Source: Paraburkholderia flagellata
GTDB taxonomy: Bacteria > Pseudomonadota > Gammaproteobacteria > Burkholderiales > Burkholderiaceae
Direction: 5' to 3'
Length of the DNA stretch: 64,000 nucleotides
Assembly: GCF_021390645.1 (NCBI RefSeq)
Contig: NZ_JAJEJT010000006.1
Span: 124,001 to 188,000, forward strand
In this document: piece by piece, positions 55,759-64,000 of the stretch
Layout of the letters: each line of letters starts with the position of its first letter
Position numbering within the stretch: position 1 is the first letter of the stretch
Program-made: the position numbers and the translations under genes
The notes under the pieces: model-generated
Databases searched by the model: none
Told to the model about the DNA's origin: nothing
What the model saw: the letters and a program-made list of their open reading frames with translations, nothing else

Positions 55759-55772
55759 TGATAATGTTATCA
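55759..55772. repeat. Perfect 14-bp palindrome TGATAATGTTATCA
   Basis: Located between the AI-2E gene start and the small gene at 55826-56008, in an AT-rich patch. This is a typical operator size; no binding protein can be named. Confidence 0.4.
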
Positions 55773-55825
55773 CTTTTGCGTTGTTATTGCGTCTGTTTTC
55801 AGCCGGCCGCGTGGGCCGATGGCGT

Positions 55826-56008
55826 TCAGTGCACCCGCTCACTATTCAGTGCAAGCAGGCGCTCCAGCTCCAGCAGCGCATCGCCAAGCAGGTCGATGGC
55901 GCCGTTCGGCGTCGACGCCGTAGCAGCACTGCGAAGCGCGTCCTGGACGATCTCGTGGGCGCTTTCTGGTTTGGCTTTACCGATCCTCGCGATGAATTGC
56001 TTTTCCAT
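55826..56008 (-). CDS. Small hypothetical protein (60 residues) with strong ribosome-binding site
   Basis: A 60-residue soluble protein starting EKQFIARIGKAKPESAHE after Met and ending LLELERLLALNSERVH, predicted mostly helical. The ATG at 56008 follows an AAGGAG site seven bases upstream, which argues for real translation. Length, charge pattern and isolation resemble small stress- or biofilm-related proteins of Burkholderia, but I recognise no family. Confidence 0.62.
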   Translation of the reverse strand: MEKQFIARIGKAKPESAHEIVQDALRSAATASTPNGAIDLLGDALLELERLLALNSERVH

Positions 56009-56128
56009 GAGTACTCCTTCGCGGATGAGGTAACGGCGGAAAGTATATGCGCCGCAGACGGTTGAATCGACGCTCGCAATTGTTTGTTTCCATCTCGCCA
56101 ACACGCGAGCAAGGCAGTTAATGCGCTA

Positions 56129-56145
56129 TATCATCATTTATGATA
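56129..56145. repeat. Inverted repeat TATCAT-N5-ATGATA upstream of the mechanosensitive-channel gene
   Basis: Lies about 130 bases upstream of the MscS-type gene and upstream of the divergent 60-residue gene. It shares the TGATA/TATCA half-site with the palindrome at 55759, so the two may be sites for the same regulator. Confidence 0.38.
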
Positions 56146-56272
56146 CAGTCGTCACTTTCCACATCCGACCGCTAACGTCTGTCCATTACGGCATGGGCAC
56201 ATTGATGGATGGCGCCTGCTGCGCCATCAGGCATGCAACGACGTTCTGCGCGTCTATTCCCATGCCCGAGCT

Positions 56273-58876
56273 ATGCAACAAGCACTTCTGGCCGCTTTCC
56301 GCCTCATCGTCCTTGCATTGTCTGGCCTGGTTGCGGCCGTAGCGTGCGCGGCCGGCACCTCGCCTCCCGGGGCGGACAGTGGCTATTTTGTGCCCGTCTC
56401 CGGCGTCGGTTCCGATGCGGCGGAAGCACTCAATGCGCTTCAGGCCAGGGAAGACGCCATCAGGCAGCGCGCATCGACGGCAACCGGTGATGCCGAACTG
56501 ATCGAGCTGGACTCGCTGAGCCGGCGCATAGCCGACGACGTCGACAGACTGCTCGCAACCTCGCTGCAGCCTGAGCTCGGCAGGACGCATGCGCAGCTCG
56601 ACGTGCTGGGAGCGGCGCCCGTTGCCGGCACGAGTTCGGAAACACCCGCCGTCGCCCAGCAACGCAACGCCCTCACGGCGCAGAAAACGCGACTTGATGC
56701 GCAAGTCAGACAGGCGGAAGGCATCAAAGGCAATCTCGTCAATGTTGACGCACAGATTGCACGATTGCTTCATGCACATCTGAAAGACCAGCTCGCGCTG
56801 CGCACCGACAGCATTCTAAGCGCCGCGTTCTGGGCGCCCATGGTTCACCCGGAAGCGGCTGACTATCAGAGTCTGCGAGCGTTTGGCGAGCAGGTCGAAA
56901 AGCTGATTCGATCGATGTGGCAACCGGGACGCTTCCTCGCCACGGCGATCCTTCTGCTGGCCGCGCTAGCCTGCGCAACAGTTGGTGCTAGCCTTCTTGA
57001 ACGAACGCTAGGATTGATTTGTCTTCGACGTCTGCCGGAAGGACGGCTGCGGCGCAGTGCCTTCGCGATATCGACCGTGTTCGCGACGCTGGCAGCCACG
57101 ATGGTTGCGATGCACCTGGTCAGCATGGCCATCGTCAATCAACAAAGCTTGTCACCCGCCCTTCAGACCTTCACTGACGAGCTTGTCAAGCACATCGTCA
57201 ATTGTGCGTTGGTCCTCGCGCTTGGCAGGGCGTTCCTGTGCACCCGGCATCCTACCTGGCGCCTGCCTGCTATCGCTGATCCGGTTGCGCAGGCGCTCAG
57301 ATCTTTTCCGCGGACGTTGGCCGCACTCCTGCTGTTTTCAGGGGCGATAGAGCAAATCCACCGAGCTGTCGACACCAGCCTTCAGCTCACCATTTTCACT
57401 CGCGGTCTCGTCGCGTTGGTCGTCGCGTTGACCATCGGCGCGTCGTTGCTTCATGCGAACCGGGTACGTACCGCACTTGCCGCAGCCGGCAATTCGCCTG
57501 AAGGTCGGTCGACACTTGCGGGTTTGATTCATGCTGCCGCATGCATCGTCGTAGTGGGCGCCCTGGCTGCGTTAGTCTGCGGGTACATTTCCGTTGCGCG
57601 CTTCCTGACCTACGAGCTCGTGTGGTTCGACATCGTCCTGTGCAGCCTCTATTTTCTCGTGATGCTTACGCGCGATGTATGCGAAAGCATCTTTTCCCCA
57701 GCACATGCAAGCGGCAATACGATCAAGCATCTGTTTGGCCTCGAAAATGCCCATCTCGCACAGATCTCGACGGTATTTACCGGGGTTTGCCGAAGCGCAC
57801 TCATCATCGCCGCAGTCATTGCACTGCTCACAGGCGGTCTCGGAAGCACGCCCGCGGAGCTCATCGACAGCATTCTCGAAGTGCTGGGCGGCGACCGGCT
57901 GCGTGCGCTCAATATCGTCCCCGATCATATCTTCAGCGCCCTGCTCACATCCGGCATTGGAATATATCTGGTGCGGTCCGTGCGCAAATGGTTCGACAGG
58001 GAGTTGTTGCCGAAGACAGAAATGAGTCCCGGCATGCGCGCGTCGTTGCTGACCTTGTTTGCAAATATCGGTTACGTACTCGTCGTGCTGCAAACCTTGT
58101 CTGTGCTAGGAGTCAGATGGCACAACCTCGCATGGATAGTCAGTGCATTGTCGGTGGGAATCGGTTTTGGTCTGCAGGAGATCGTAAAGAACTTTATTTC
58201 CGGGCTCATCTTGCTCGCGGAGCGACCGGTGAAGGTAGGCGACATGATCAGTATCGCCGGCATCGAGGGCGACATACGGCGCATTAGCGTACGTGCCACC
58301 CAGATCCAGCTTGCGGACAAGTCGACCGTGATCGTGCCGAACTCGCAGCTCATCTCGCAGAACGTCCGCAACGTCACGATGGGAAACACCACGCAAGGTA
58401 TCGCCGCCCTGGTGCTTACATTCGCGCTGGATGTCGACCCGGAGCGCGTCCGCGAAATTCTTCTCGATGTCTACAGGGATCACCCTTCGGTTCTCGCGCA
58501 TCCGGCGCCGTCCGTCATGTTCAGTCAGTTGACCCCCGAAGGCATCACGCTCACGGTCACGGGGCATGTCAGGAGCCCCAGGATCGCTGCCGACACCAAA
58601 AGTGAACTCCTGTTCGCCATCCTGAAGCGGCTCCGTGCCGCGGATATCCCTTTGTCGAACCCACGAACGGTTTTGGTCCATGCACCGCACGGTTACCTTC
58701 CCAATGGGCCTGGGGCCGCTTCGGGCGGGTCGCCGAATAGCAGTTCTCCGTTACCCGGCGCAACGAGCGTATCGGCGAACCGCGCTCTCGGCACGGCCGC
58801 CCGATCAGAACACGTGGCGGATACCGACGTCCGCGCCAACTGTCGATCCCTGCACACCGAAGAGCGCCCCGTGTAA
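56273..58876 (+). CDS. DUF3772 and MscS domain mechanosensitive channel
   Basis: Large MscS-family channel of 867 residues. A signal peptide (…ALSGLVAAVACAAG) is followed by a periplasmic DUF3772 region with coiled-coil character (about residues 50-200). About ten membrane helices come next, then the MscS core: GIGFGLQEIVKNFISGLILLAERPVKVGDMI and the beta domain with VIVPNSQLISQNVRN. It releases solutes on osmotic downshift. The C-terminal 90 residues are low-complexity and read through the 3' end of the convergent porin gene (72-base overlap). Confidence 0.93.
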   Translation: MQQALLAAFRLIVLALSGLVAAVACAAGTSPPGADSGYFVPVSGVGSDAAEALNALQAREDAIRQRASTATGDAELIELDSLSRRIADDVDRLLATSLQPELGRTHAQLDVLGAAPVAGTSSETPAVAQQRNALTAQKTRLDAQVRQAEGIKGNLVNVDAQIARLLHAHLKDQLALRTDSILSAAFWAPMVHPEAADYQSLRAFGEQVEKLIRSMWQPGRFLATAILLLAALACATVGASLLERTLGLICLRRLPEGRLRRSAFAISTVFATLAATMVAMHLVSMAIVNQQSLSPALQTFTDELVKHIVNCALVLALGRAFLCTRHPTWRLPAIADPVAQALRSFPRTLAALLLFSGAIEQIHRAVDTSLQLTIFTRGLVALVVALTIGASLLHANRVRTALAAAGNSPEGRSTLAGLIHAAACIVVVGALAALVCGYISVARFLTYELVWFDIVLCSLYFLVMLTRDVCESIFSPAHASGNTIKHLFGLENAHLAQISTVFTGVCRSALIIAAVIALLTGGLGSTPAELIDSILEVLGGDRLRALNIVPDHIFSALLTSGIGIYLVRSVRKWFDRELLPKTEMSPGMRASLLTLFANIGYVLVVLQTLSVLGVRWHNLAWIVSALSVGIGFGLQEIVKNFISGLILLAERPVKVGDMISIAGIEGDIRRISVRATQIQLADKSTVIVPNSQLISQNVRNVTMGNTTQGIAALVLTFALDVDPERVREILLDVYRDHPSVLAHPAPSVMFSQLTPEGITLTVTGHVRSPRIAADTKSELLFAILKRLRAADIPLSNPRTVLVHAPHGYLPNGPGAASGGSPNSSSPLPGATSVSANRALGTAARSEHVADTDVRANCRSLHTEERPV

Positions 58877-59890
58877 TGAAAGACCCGTATTCATCTTGCC
58901 GTGATTATTGACGTACCCAACCTGCCCATAGAGCTGCGTCGCTTTCGACAGGCTGTATGTCAAGCCTGCCGCGGCCAGAATGGAATGGTTTGACGTATCG
59001 TTGCCGTCGCTCGTATACCACACGCCTCCATTGAGGTTCGCCGCGGGCGTGACCAAATAGCTTGCGCCTGCGCCGTACACCCGGTTGTCGAACGAACCCG
59101 CGACCTTGTAGTTGACGTAGTTCAACTTCACAGTCAAGTCGCCTGCCTGATAGCTCGCGCCGATCGTGCGCCCGGAAAACTGCACCGTGCTCGGGATTGG
59201 CGTCGTTGTTGCCGTGCCGCCCGCGTTGCCGCTGTACATTGCGGCGCTCACCGCAAAAGGACCGGCATGGTAGTCTAGGCTTGCCGAATACTGGCGGCCA
59301 GCCTGAAAATTGCCCGGCGTGCCTCCGAATGCGAAGAGCGCGCTGCCCTGAAATCCCGCAATCGTCGGCGAAGTGTATGAAACGGCATTCGCATTGAATA
59401 CGCCTGTGACAAACACGTTGCCGATATAGAGCGGCACACCGCTACCGAAAGACGAAGTGTTGCGCGGATCCATCGCAATGATCGAAAGCGCGAAAGGCGA
59501 ATACTGGAGACCGGCTTTCACGGTGCCGAAACCTCCCGCGACACCGACCCATGCCTGGCGGCCAAACAGATTGCCGTTCGAATCGTTGAAGCCGCCGTTC
59601 GCCATGTCGATGCCACTTTCGAGCGCGAACATCGTTTGAAAGCCGCCGCCCAGGTCTTCCGTTCCTCTCAGCCCGAACAGCGACGGCCCCACTCCGCCCG
59701 AGATGAACGAAAACTGATGTCCGGCGTTGTTTCCAGTGGCTGGATCGAGCGTTCGGCTGGTGTAGAGCAGCCCTGTGTCGACTATCCCATAGAGTGTCAC
59801 GCTGCTTTGCGCGTAGGCCGTGGTTACGCTGCTACCCAGCAACAGAGCCACCAATGCGATGTTACGGGTCCGTGAATACGTCGATGCCAT
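58805..59890 (-). CDS. Burkholderia-type general porin
   Basis: Outer-membrane porin of 361 residues. A signal peptide (IALVALLLGSSVTTAYA) is followed by QSSVTLYGIVDTGL, FGLRGTEDLGGGFQTMFALESG and a C-terminal DVGIRHVF. The ATG at 59890 follows GGAGAC. It is paralogous to the porin at 23821-24972. It is the last gene of the minus-strand set with the acyl-CoA ligase (76-base gap), suggesting uptake of the substrate of that pathway. Confidence 0.95.
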   Translation of the reverse strand: MASTYSRTRNIALVALLLGSSVTTAYAQSSVTLYGIVDTGLLYTSRTLDPATGNNAGHQFSFISGGVGPSLFGLRGTEDLGGGFQTMFALESGIDMANGGFNDSNGNLFGRQAWVGVAGGFGTVKAGLQYSPFALSIIAMDPRNTSSFGSGVPLYIGNVFVTGVFNANAVSYTSPTIAGFQGSALFAFGGTPGNFQAGRQYSASLDYHAGPFAVSAAMYSGNAGGTATTTPIPSTVQFSGRTIGASYQAGDLTVKLNYVNYKVAGSFDNRVYGAGASYLVTPAANLNGGVWYTSDGNDTSNHSILAAAGLTYSLSKATQLYGQVGYVNNHGKMNTGLSLHGALFGVQGSTVGADVGIRHVF

Positions 59891-59966
59891 AACTAGTCTC
59901 CGGGTCCTATCGTTGTGTTTGTCCGCACGTGGCGAACACGCGTCATGCCGCGCGATGAATTCCGTT

Positions 59967-61622
59967 TTACTCAACGTTCGTTGAGGCGCTCTGGTACCTG
60001 GCCCTGAGTCGCTTCTTGTCGATCTTGCCGACGCTCGTCTTGTCGATCTGCTCGACGAAAACGACGCGATCAGGCACCGCATATCTGGAGATCACGCCGC
60101 GAGCGGCAAATCCCTTCAAGTGCTCGAGGATCTGTTCCTCATCGGCGTGCTTGTCCGGTTTGAGCACCACCAAGGGCATGGGCCGCTCGCCCCACCTGGC
60201 GTCTTTGACACAGATCACCGCCACTTCGCTAACGGCAGGGTGGCGCGAGACGAGATCCTCCAGTTCTAGCGACGAGACCCACTCCCCGCCTGTCTTGATG
60301 ACATCCTTGATGCGGTCGGTAACCTGCAGGTAGCCCTTGCTGTCAATCGCACCGATATCGCTCGTGTGCAGATAGCCGCCGCGCCAGAGCGCTTCCGATG
60401 CGGCGGGATCCCCAACGTAGCCCTGCGTCAGCCAGGGCGCTCGCGCCACGATTTCGCCGGTGGACTTGCCGTCGTGGGCGACATCGTTAATCGACGTATC
60501 GACGACGCGAAGATCGACGAGCGGAATAGGCAGCCCCGTTTTCGTGCGAATGTCGAGATCGCGCTCTGCGTCGTCCGGCATCGACGACTTGTGCTGCGCG
60601 AGTGTCAGGATCGGGCAGGTCTCGGACATGCCATAACCCGTGAAGATATCGATGCCCCGCTCGACCGCCGCGCGGGCAAGGCCGCGCGGCAGCGCCGAAC
60701 CGCCCACTATCACCTTCCAGCCCTTCATGTCGACATTCGCGGCGGCGGGGCTGGATAGCACCATGTGCATCAATGTCGGCACCCCGTGCGAGAACGTGAC
60801 TTTCTCGCGTTTCAGCAGGTCGATAAGCGTCTCGGGCACGTACCGGCCTGGGTACACCTGCTTCAGCCCGAGCAACGTCGCGACATACGGCATTCCCCAC
60901 GCGTGTACGTGGAACATCGGCGTCATTGGCATATATACGTCGTCGCGGTGGATGCGTCCCTGTTGCGGTGCGCTCGACAGCGCCGCCGCCAGAGAAAGCG
61001 TGTGCAGGACGAGTTGCCGGTGACTGAAATAAACGCCCTTCGGTTGGCCGGTCGTGCCCGTGGTGTAAAAGGTCGTCGCACGCGCGTTCTCGTCGAAATC
61101 CTCGAACACGTAGTCCGGCGATGCCGCAGCGAGCAACGACTCGTATTCGCCAACGAATCCGGCGGGCATCTCGCACGGATCGTTATCGTCAAGTAGTACT
61201 AAGCGATCAGGACAAACAAGATGAGTACGTGCGGCATCGAGTACCGCCATGAACCCGGTGTTGACCAGCAGCACCTTCGCGCGCGAGTGGCTCAATGTGT
61301 AGGCGATCTGCTCGGGGGAAAGCCGCACGTTGACGGTCATCAGCACGGCACCCATCATCGGAACGGCGAAATAGGACTCCAGGTAGCGGTTGCTATCCCA
61401 GTCCATGATCGCGACCGTGTCGCCTGGGCCGATCCCGATCGCTCGCAATCCGCTTGCCAGCCGGCCGATGCGATCGCGCAGCGTGCGATAGGTATAGCGC
61501 GTGCGGTCTCGATAGACGATCTGCTGCTCCGGGTTCACCGCGAGCGGCGTGAGCAACAACTGCCTGATCAGCAGTGGGTATGCGTAAGCGGCTTTGGCAC
61601 CATCGAAAGGTGTGGATGTCAT
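59967..61622 (-). CDS. Medium/long-chain fatty-acid-type CoA ligase
   Basis: AMP-forming acyl-CoA ligase of 551 residues. The P-loop is ATTFYTTGTTGQPKGVYFSHRQ, followed by MFHVHAWGMPYVATLLGLKQVYPGRY, the acceptor motif TGYGMSETCP, and DRIKDVIKTGGEWVSSLELEDL with the final Lys in IDKTSVGKIDKKRLR. This pattern matches the AlkK-like ligases. It belongs to a minus-strand operon with two SDR enzymes and a serine hydrolase. The substrate could be a fatty, alicyclic or steroid side-chain acid. Confidence 0.94.
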   Translation of the reverse strand: MTSTPFDGAKAAYAYPLLIRQLLLTPLAVNPEQQIVYRDRTRYTYRTLRDRIGRLASGLRAIGIGPGDTVAIMDWDSNRYLESYFAVPMMGAVLMTVNVRLSPEQIAYTLSHSRAKVLLVNTGFMAVLDAARTHLVCPDRLVLLDDNDPCEMPAGFVGEYESLLAAASPDYVFEDFDENARATTFYTTGTTGQPKGVYFSHRQLVLHTLSLAAALSSAPQQGRIHRDDVYMPMTPMFHVHAWGMPYVATLLGLKQVYPGRYVPETLIDLLKREKVTFSHGVPTLMHMVLSSPAAANVDMKGWKVIVGGSALPRGLARAAVERGIDIFTGYGMSETCPILTLAQHKSSMPDDAERDLDIRTKTGLPIPLVDLRVVDTSINDVAHDGKSTGEIVARAPWLTQGYVGDPAASEALWRGGYLHTSDIGAIDSKGYLQVTDRIKDVIKTGGEWVSSLELEDLVSRHPAVSEVAVICVKDARWGERPMPLVVLKPDKHADEEQILEHLKGFAARGVISRYAVPDRVVFVEQIDKTSVGKIDKKRLRARYQSASTNVE

Positions 61623-61728
61623 ATTTGCTACCGGAATGGGTTGTACTAGTGACGTCGCACGGAGCGAGCCGTGAGCCCGTCGTCGTTACGACTATCGGCC
61701 GAGCGTGCGACGTCGAGGCTTGCGCTCT

Positions 61729-62493
61729 TCAAGCCGCGCCTGAAGCGTCGTCAAAGCCCCACACGATCGCCCCTGCGGTCTGGCCGCCATCGACAATGAA
61801 CTCGGAGCCGGTCGAGAAAGCCGACTCGTCACTTGCGAGGTATACGACGAGGTTGCCGACCTCCGCGGGTTCGCCCATGCGGCGCAACGGAATGGCGTCG
61901 GTTGACGGTGCCGGACCGGCCATCGATAGCGGTGTCCTGATAAAGCCGGGATGGACGGAGTTGACCCGTATGCCATCCCGGGCGAGCTCGAGTGCCGCCG
62001 CCTTTGTGAGGCCGCGAACGCCGAATTTCGACGCAACGTAGGCCGGCAGGCCGGTGTAACCGAGCATCCCCGCCGCCGACGAAATGTTGACGATTGAGCC
62101 CCCGCCCGCGCTTCTCATTGCGGGAATCGCCGCCCTGATGCCTCGGAATACGCCCGACAGGTTGACCGCGAGTGTTTTTTCCCAATCGTGGTCGTCCAGA
62201 TGCTCGATGAGTCCGTAGGTCGAAATGCCCGCGTTGTTCACCAGCACATTCAGCTTGCCGAACGCGTTGACCGCGGACTCGACCGCTTTTTGCCAGTCGG
62301 CGGATTTCGTGACGTCCAGATGCACATACCGCGCACCACTTCCGATTGCTTCCGCGAATGTCTGCCCTTCGCCATCGAGCACATCGGCGATGAGCACTTT
62401 CGCACCGGCGTCGGCCATCGCCTTCGCAATGGCCGCACCTATGCCGCGAGCCGCACCCGTAACTAATGCTACTTTCCCCTCGAGTCGGGACAT
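61729..62493 (-). CDS. Short-chain dehydrogenase/reductase
   Basis: Classical SDR of 254 residues. The cofactor motif is TGAARGIG (13-20) with Asp37 and Asp60, suggesting NAD(H). NNAG is at 86-89. Catalytic residues are Ser139, Tyr152 and Lys156 (AYVASK). The closest relatives by pattern are the 3-alpha/20-beta-hydroxysteroid dehydrogenase and FabG-like enzymes. It oxidises or reduces a hydroxy/keto group in the pathway of its operon. Confidence 0.93.
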   Translation of the reverse strand: MSRLEGKVALVTGAARGIGAAIAKAMADAGAKVLIADVLDGEGQTFAEAIGSGARYVHLDVTKSADWQKAVESAVNAFGKLNVLVNNAGISTYGLIEHLDDHDWEKTLAVNLSGVFRGIRAAIPAMRSAGGGSIVNISSAAGMLGYTGLPAYVASKFGVRGLTKAAALELARDGIRVNSVHPGFIRTPLSMAGPAPSTDAIPLRRMGEPAEVGNLVVYLASDESAFSTGSEFIVDGGQTAGAIVWGFDDASGAA

Positions 62494-62584
62494 GTTCCTT
62501 CTCCTTGGACAAATTTGCAGTGGACCCTGCGGCGCGCATGAAACCGCCGCTGGGGCGCCAACCGGCAGCCGTCAGTCCGCCTGA

Positions 62585-63799
62585 TCAGTTCGTTATGGCC
62601 GCCAGCACCAGCGTTGCAATGGTGGACATGCGCTCCAGGTGGCGGCTGTCCTCCATCAGGCCAGTCGAGAGGAACGCGATCGTGAGGTCACGCTGCGGAT
62701 CGATGCTGAACTCGTTGCATCCTGCGCCAAACCCGCCGAAGGCCTTCGCCGAATGCAGCGCGCTGAAGTGATGACCCGGGAGATTGCCGTCGCCCCGAAC
62801 GAAGAAGCCGACGCCGATGGCCGCGGGATACGTCATCCAGTTACGCATGCCGCAGGTCGTGTCGAAGAAGACGTTGCGCATGTCGCCCGTATGGTTTCGC
62901 GCGCAAAAGTCGATCATCGCCGGCGACAGCACGCGCACGCCATCCAGCGCACCGCCCTGCCGCAACATCTCGGCGAAGCGCAGTACGTCGTTGATCGTCG
63001 TCATGCATCCGCCACCCGGGATCTCGCAGCCCGGCATAGCGATCAGCGCGCCCACGCCCTCGACCGCCTCCTTGGGGGTCAGCGACGGCATGTTCTCGTA
63101 CGCTACGCGCACCGGGCATAGACGTTCGAGGAGATCGGCTCGTGGGCCGAGACTGGTGTCGCTCATGCGAAGCGGCTCGAACAGCTCCTCGCGCAGCATG
63201 TCGGCAAAACGCCGGCCACGACCGCCGACACGCAGGCACATCGCTGCGATGATCGAATGACCGAGCAACAGCGAATAATTGACACGTTCGCCGGGCTGCG
63301 ATTCGAGAGGCAGTCCGCAAGCGTAATGCACCATCGCGTCGATGTTCGTCAGCACCTCGGGCGGCACGTTCGGCACAGCCGACAGGACACCGCTCGTATG
63401 CGTGAGCAGGTGGTAGAGGTTGACCCGCTCCTTGCCGAGCGTGCCGAACTCCGGGATCACCTCCGCCACGGGCGCGTGCAGCTTGAGCAAACCGCGCTCG
63501 ACCAGCGACAACGCGAGCACGTTGGTGAACTGTTTCGCGACCGACATCGATGCAAAAACTGAGTCCGGCTGTAGACGAGTGCCAGCTGCACGGTCTGCAT
63601 GGCCTTCGCACAAATCGAGCACCGTCGTGCCCCGACGTGCGACGCGCATGGCGACGCCGTGGCAACGCCCCTGCTCGACGTCCGATATGACGGCTTCGCG
63701 CACGCGCGCGAGGCGCGACGCGTCGAAGCCATATGCCTGCAGCGCATCACGATCTGCTGCGACGGATGCCTTGCGGCTGCTGTTTGCAACTTCAGTCAT
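62585..63799 (-). CDS. Serine hydrolase of the beta-lactamase/EstB family
   Basis: Enzyme of about 404 residues. The catalytic S-x-x-K is SVAK (Ser86, Lys89). A Tyr motif, VNYSLLLGH, and the family segments LYHLLTHTSGVLSAVP and GGGCMTTINDVLRFAEML follow. No signal peptide is present, so this is likely a cytoplasmic esterase/hydrolase rather than a beta-lactamase. The ATG at 63799 follows a GGAG site; an in-frame GTG at 63811 is possible. It sits between two SDR genes. Confidence 0.92.
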   Translation of the reverse strand: MTEVANSSRKASVAADRDALQAYGFDASRLARVREAVISDVEQGRCHGVAMRVARRGTTVLDLCEGHADRAAGTRLQPDSVFASMSVAKQFTNVLALSLVERGLLKLHAPVAEVIPEFGTLGKERVNLYHLLTHTSGVLSAVPNVPPEVLTNIDAMVHYACGLPLESQPGERVNYSLLLGHSIIAAMCLRVGGRGRRFADMLREELFEPLRMSDTSLGPRADLLERLCPVRVAYENMPSLTPKEAVEGVGALIAMPGCEIPGGGCMTTINDVLRFAEMLRQGGALDGVRVLSPAMIDFCARNHTGDMRNVFFDTTCGMRNWMTYPAAIGVGFFVRGDGNLPGHHFSALHSAKAFGGFGAGCNEFSIDPQRDLTIAFLSTGLMEDSRHLERMSTIATLVLAAITN

Positions 63800-63822
63800 G
63801 ACAAGCTCCACTGAGGGTTCAT

Positions 63823-64000
63823 TTACAGAGGCTTCCCGACCAGTTGTGTGGGGAACATCCCGCGCACCGTGGCCGCGCCGTCCGCCACATGGACCTGGCC
63901 GGTCACGTACGACGCCGCATCCGAGCAGAGGAAGAGGACGGACCCCGCCATCTCTTCCGGCCGCGCCGGCCGGCCGATCGGCGCGGCTTCGCGCAGTCGC
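63823..64000 (-). CDS. Short-chain dehydrogenase/reductase, C-terminal part only
   Basis: The last about 58 residues of an SDR are visible, ending RPARPEEMAGSVLFLCSDAASYVTGQ followed by the usual V-x-x-DGG-like HVADGAA and a short tail GMFPTQLVGKPL. The 5' part lies outside the window. The stop is 23 bases before the hydrolase start, so they are co-transcribed. Confidence 0.88.
   Translation of the reverse strand, partial: RLREAAPIGRPARPEEMAGSVLFLCSDAASYVTGQVHVADGAATVRGMFPTQLVGKPL

Noticed and set aside
1..64000. Insertion sequences, phage genes, CRISPR arrays, tRNA and rRNA genes
   Set aside because: None recognised: no transposase or integrase motifs, no regular spaced repeats, and no tRNA-like cloverleaf noticed by eye. 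A dedicated RNA-gene scan would be needed to exclude small RNAs.

Overview
The window looks like a chromosomal segment from a high-GC Gram-negative member of the Burkholderiaceae (Paraburkholderia/Caballeronia/Burkholderia type). This is inferred from the 'QSSVTLYG' Burkholderia-type porins, the arrangement of outer-membrane and RND genes, and the many TetR/LysR/AraC regulators. No tRNA, rRNA, CRISPR array, transposase or phage gene was recognised.

Region 1 (1-12127, all minus strand) is a TonB-energised import locus. It contains tonB, exbB, two exbD genes, an exported TPR protein, a TonB-dependent receptor, and a Yej-type (YejABEF-like) peptide ABC importer whose ATPase gene runs off the left edge. 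Region 2 (12906-16517) has an Aer-like chemoreceptor, an AraC-type regulator and a TetR regulator. Region 3 (16550-22120, minus) is a tight operon: a DUF3141 protein with a PHA-synthase-like Cys/Asp/His triad, a phosphotransacylase, acetate kinase, a FabI-type reductase and a small unknown protein. Region 4 (22.1-31.8 kb) is a patchwork: two decayed EAL (c-di-GMP phosphodiesterase) pseudogenes, a porin with a clear terminator, an exported creatininase-like protein paired with a beta-propeller protein, a chemoreceptor, and LysR and TetR regulators.

Region 5 (31.9-43.4 kb) is the most striking part. It appears to be an aromatic-compound catabolic locus built around a molybdopterin enzyme of the pyrogallol transhydroxylase/resorcinol hydroxylase family. 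Its large subunit carries an extra SCP2-like N-terminal domain. Its Fe-S subunit has lost the ligands for one of the three clusters expected in the family. With it come two extradiol (VOC) dioxygenases, a fumarylacetoacetate-hydrolase-family enzyme, an acyl-CoA synthetase, an OmpW porin and a TetR regulator. I infer oxygen-independent ring hydroxylation, extradiol cleavage, hydrolysis of the product and CoA activation; the substrate is unknown and probably hydrophobic.

Region 6 (43.5-54.4 kb) holds a PqiABC-like envelope lipid-transport set and a tripartite RND efflux system, followed by a TetR paralogous to the one in region 5. A 33-bp promoter/operator element occurs almost identically upstream of three TetR genes (31858, 42607, 53580). 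In two of these it lies in a divergent promoter region, so the catabolic and efflux operons look like one regulon. Region 7 (54.5-64 kb) has an AI-2E family permease, a small protein, a DUF3772/MscS channel whose 3' end overlaps a convergent porin gene, and a minus-strand operon with an acyl-CoA ligase, two short-chain dehydrogenases and a serine hydrolase.
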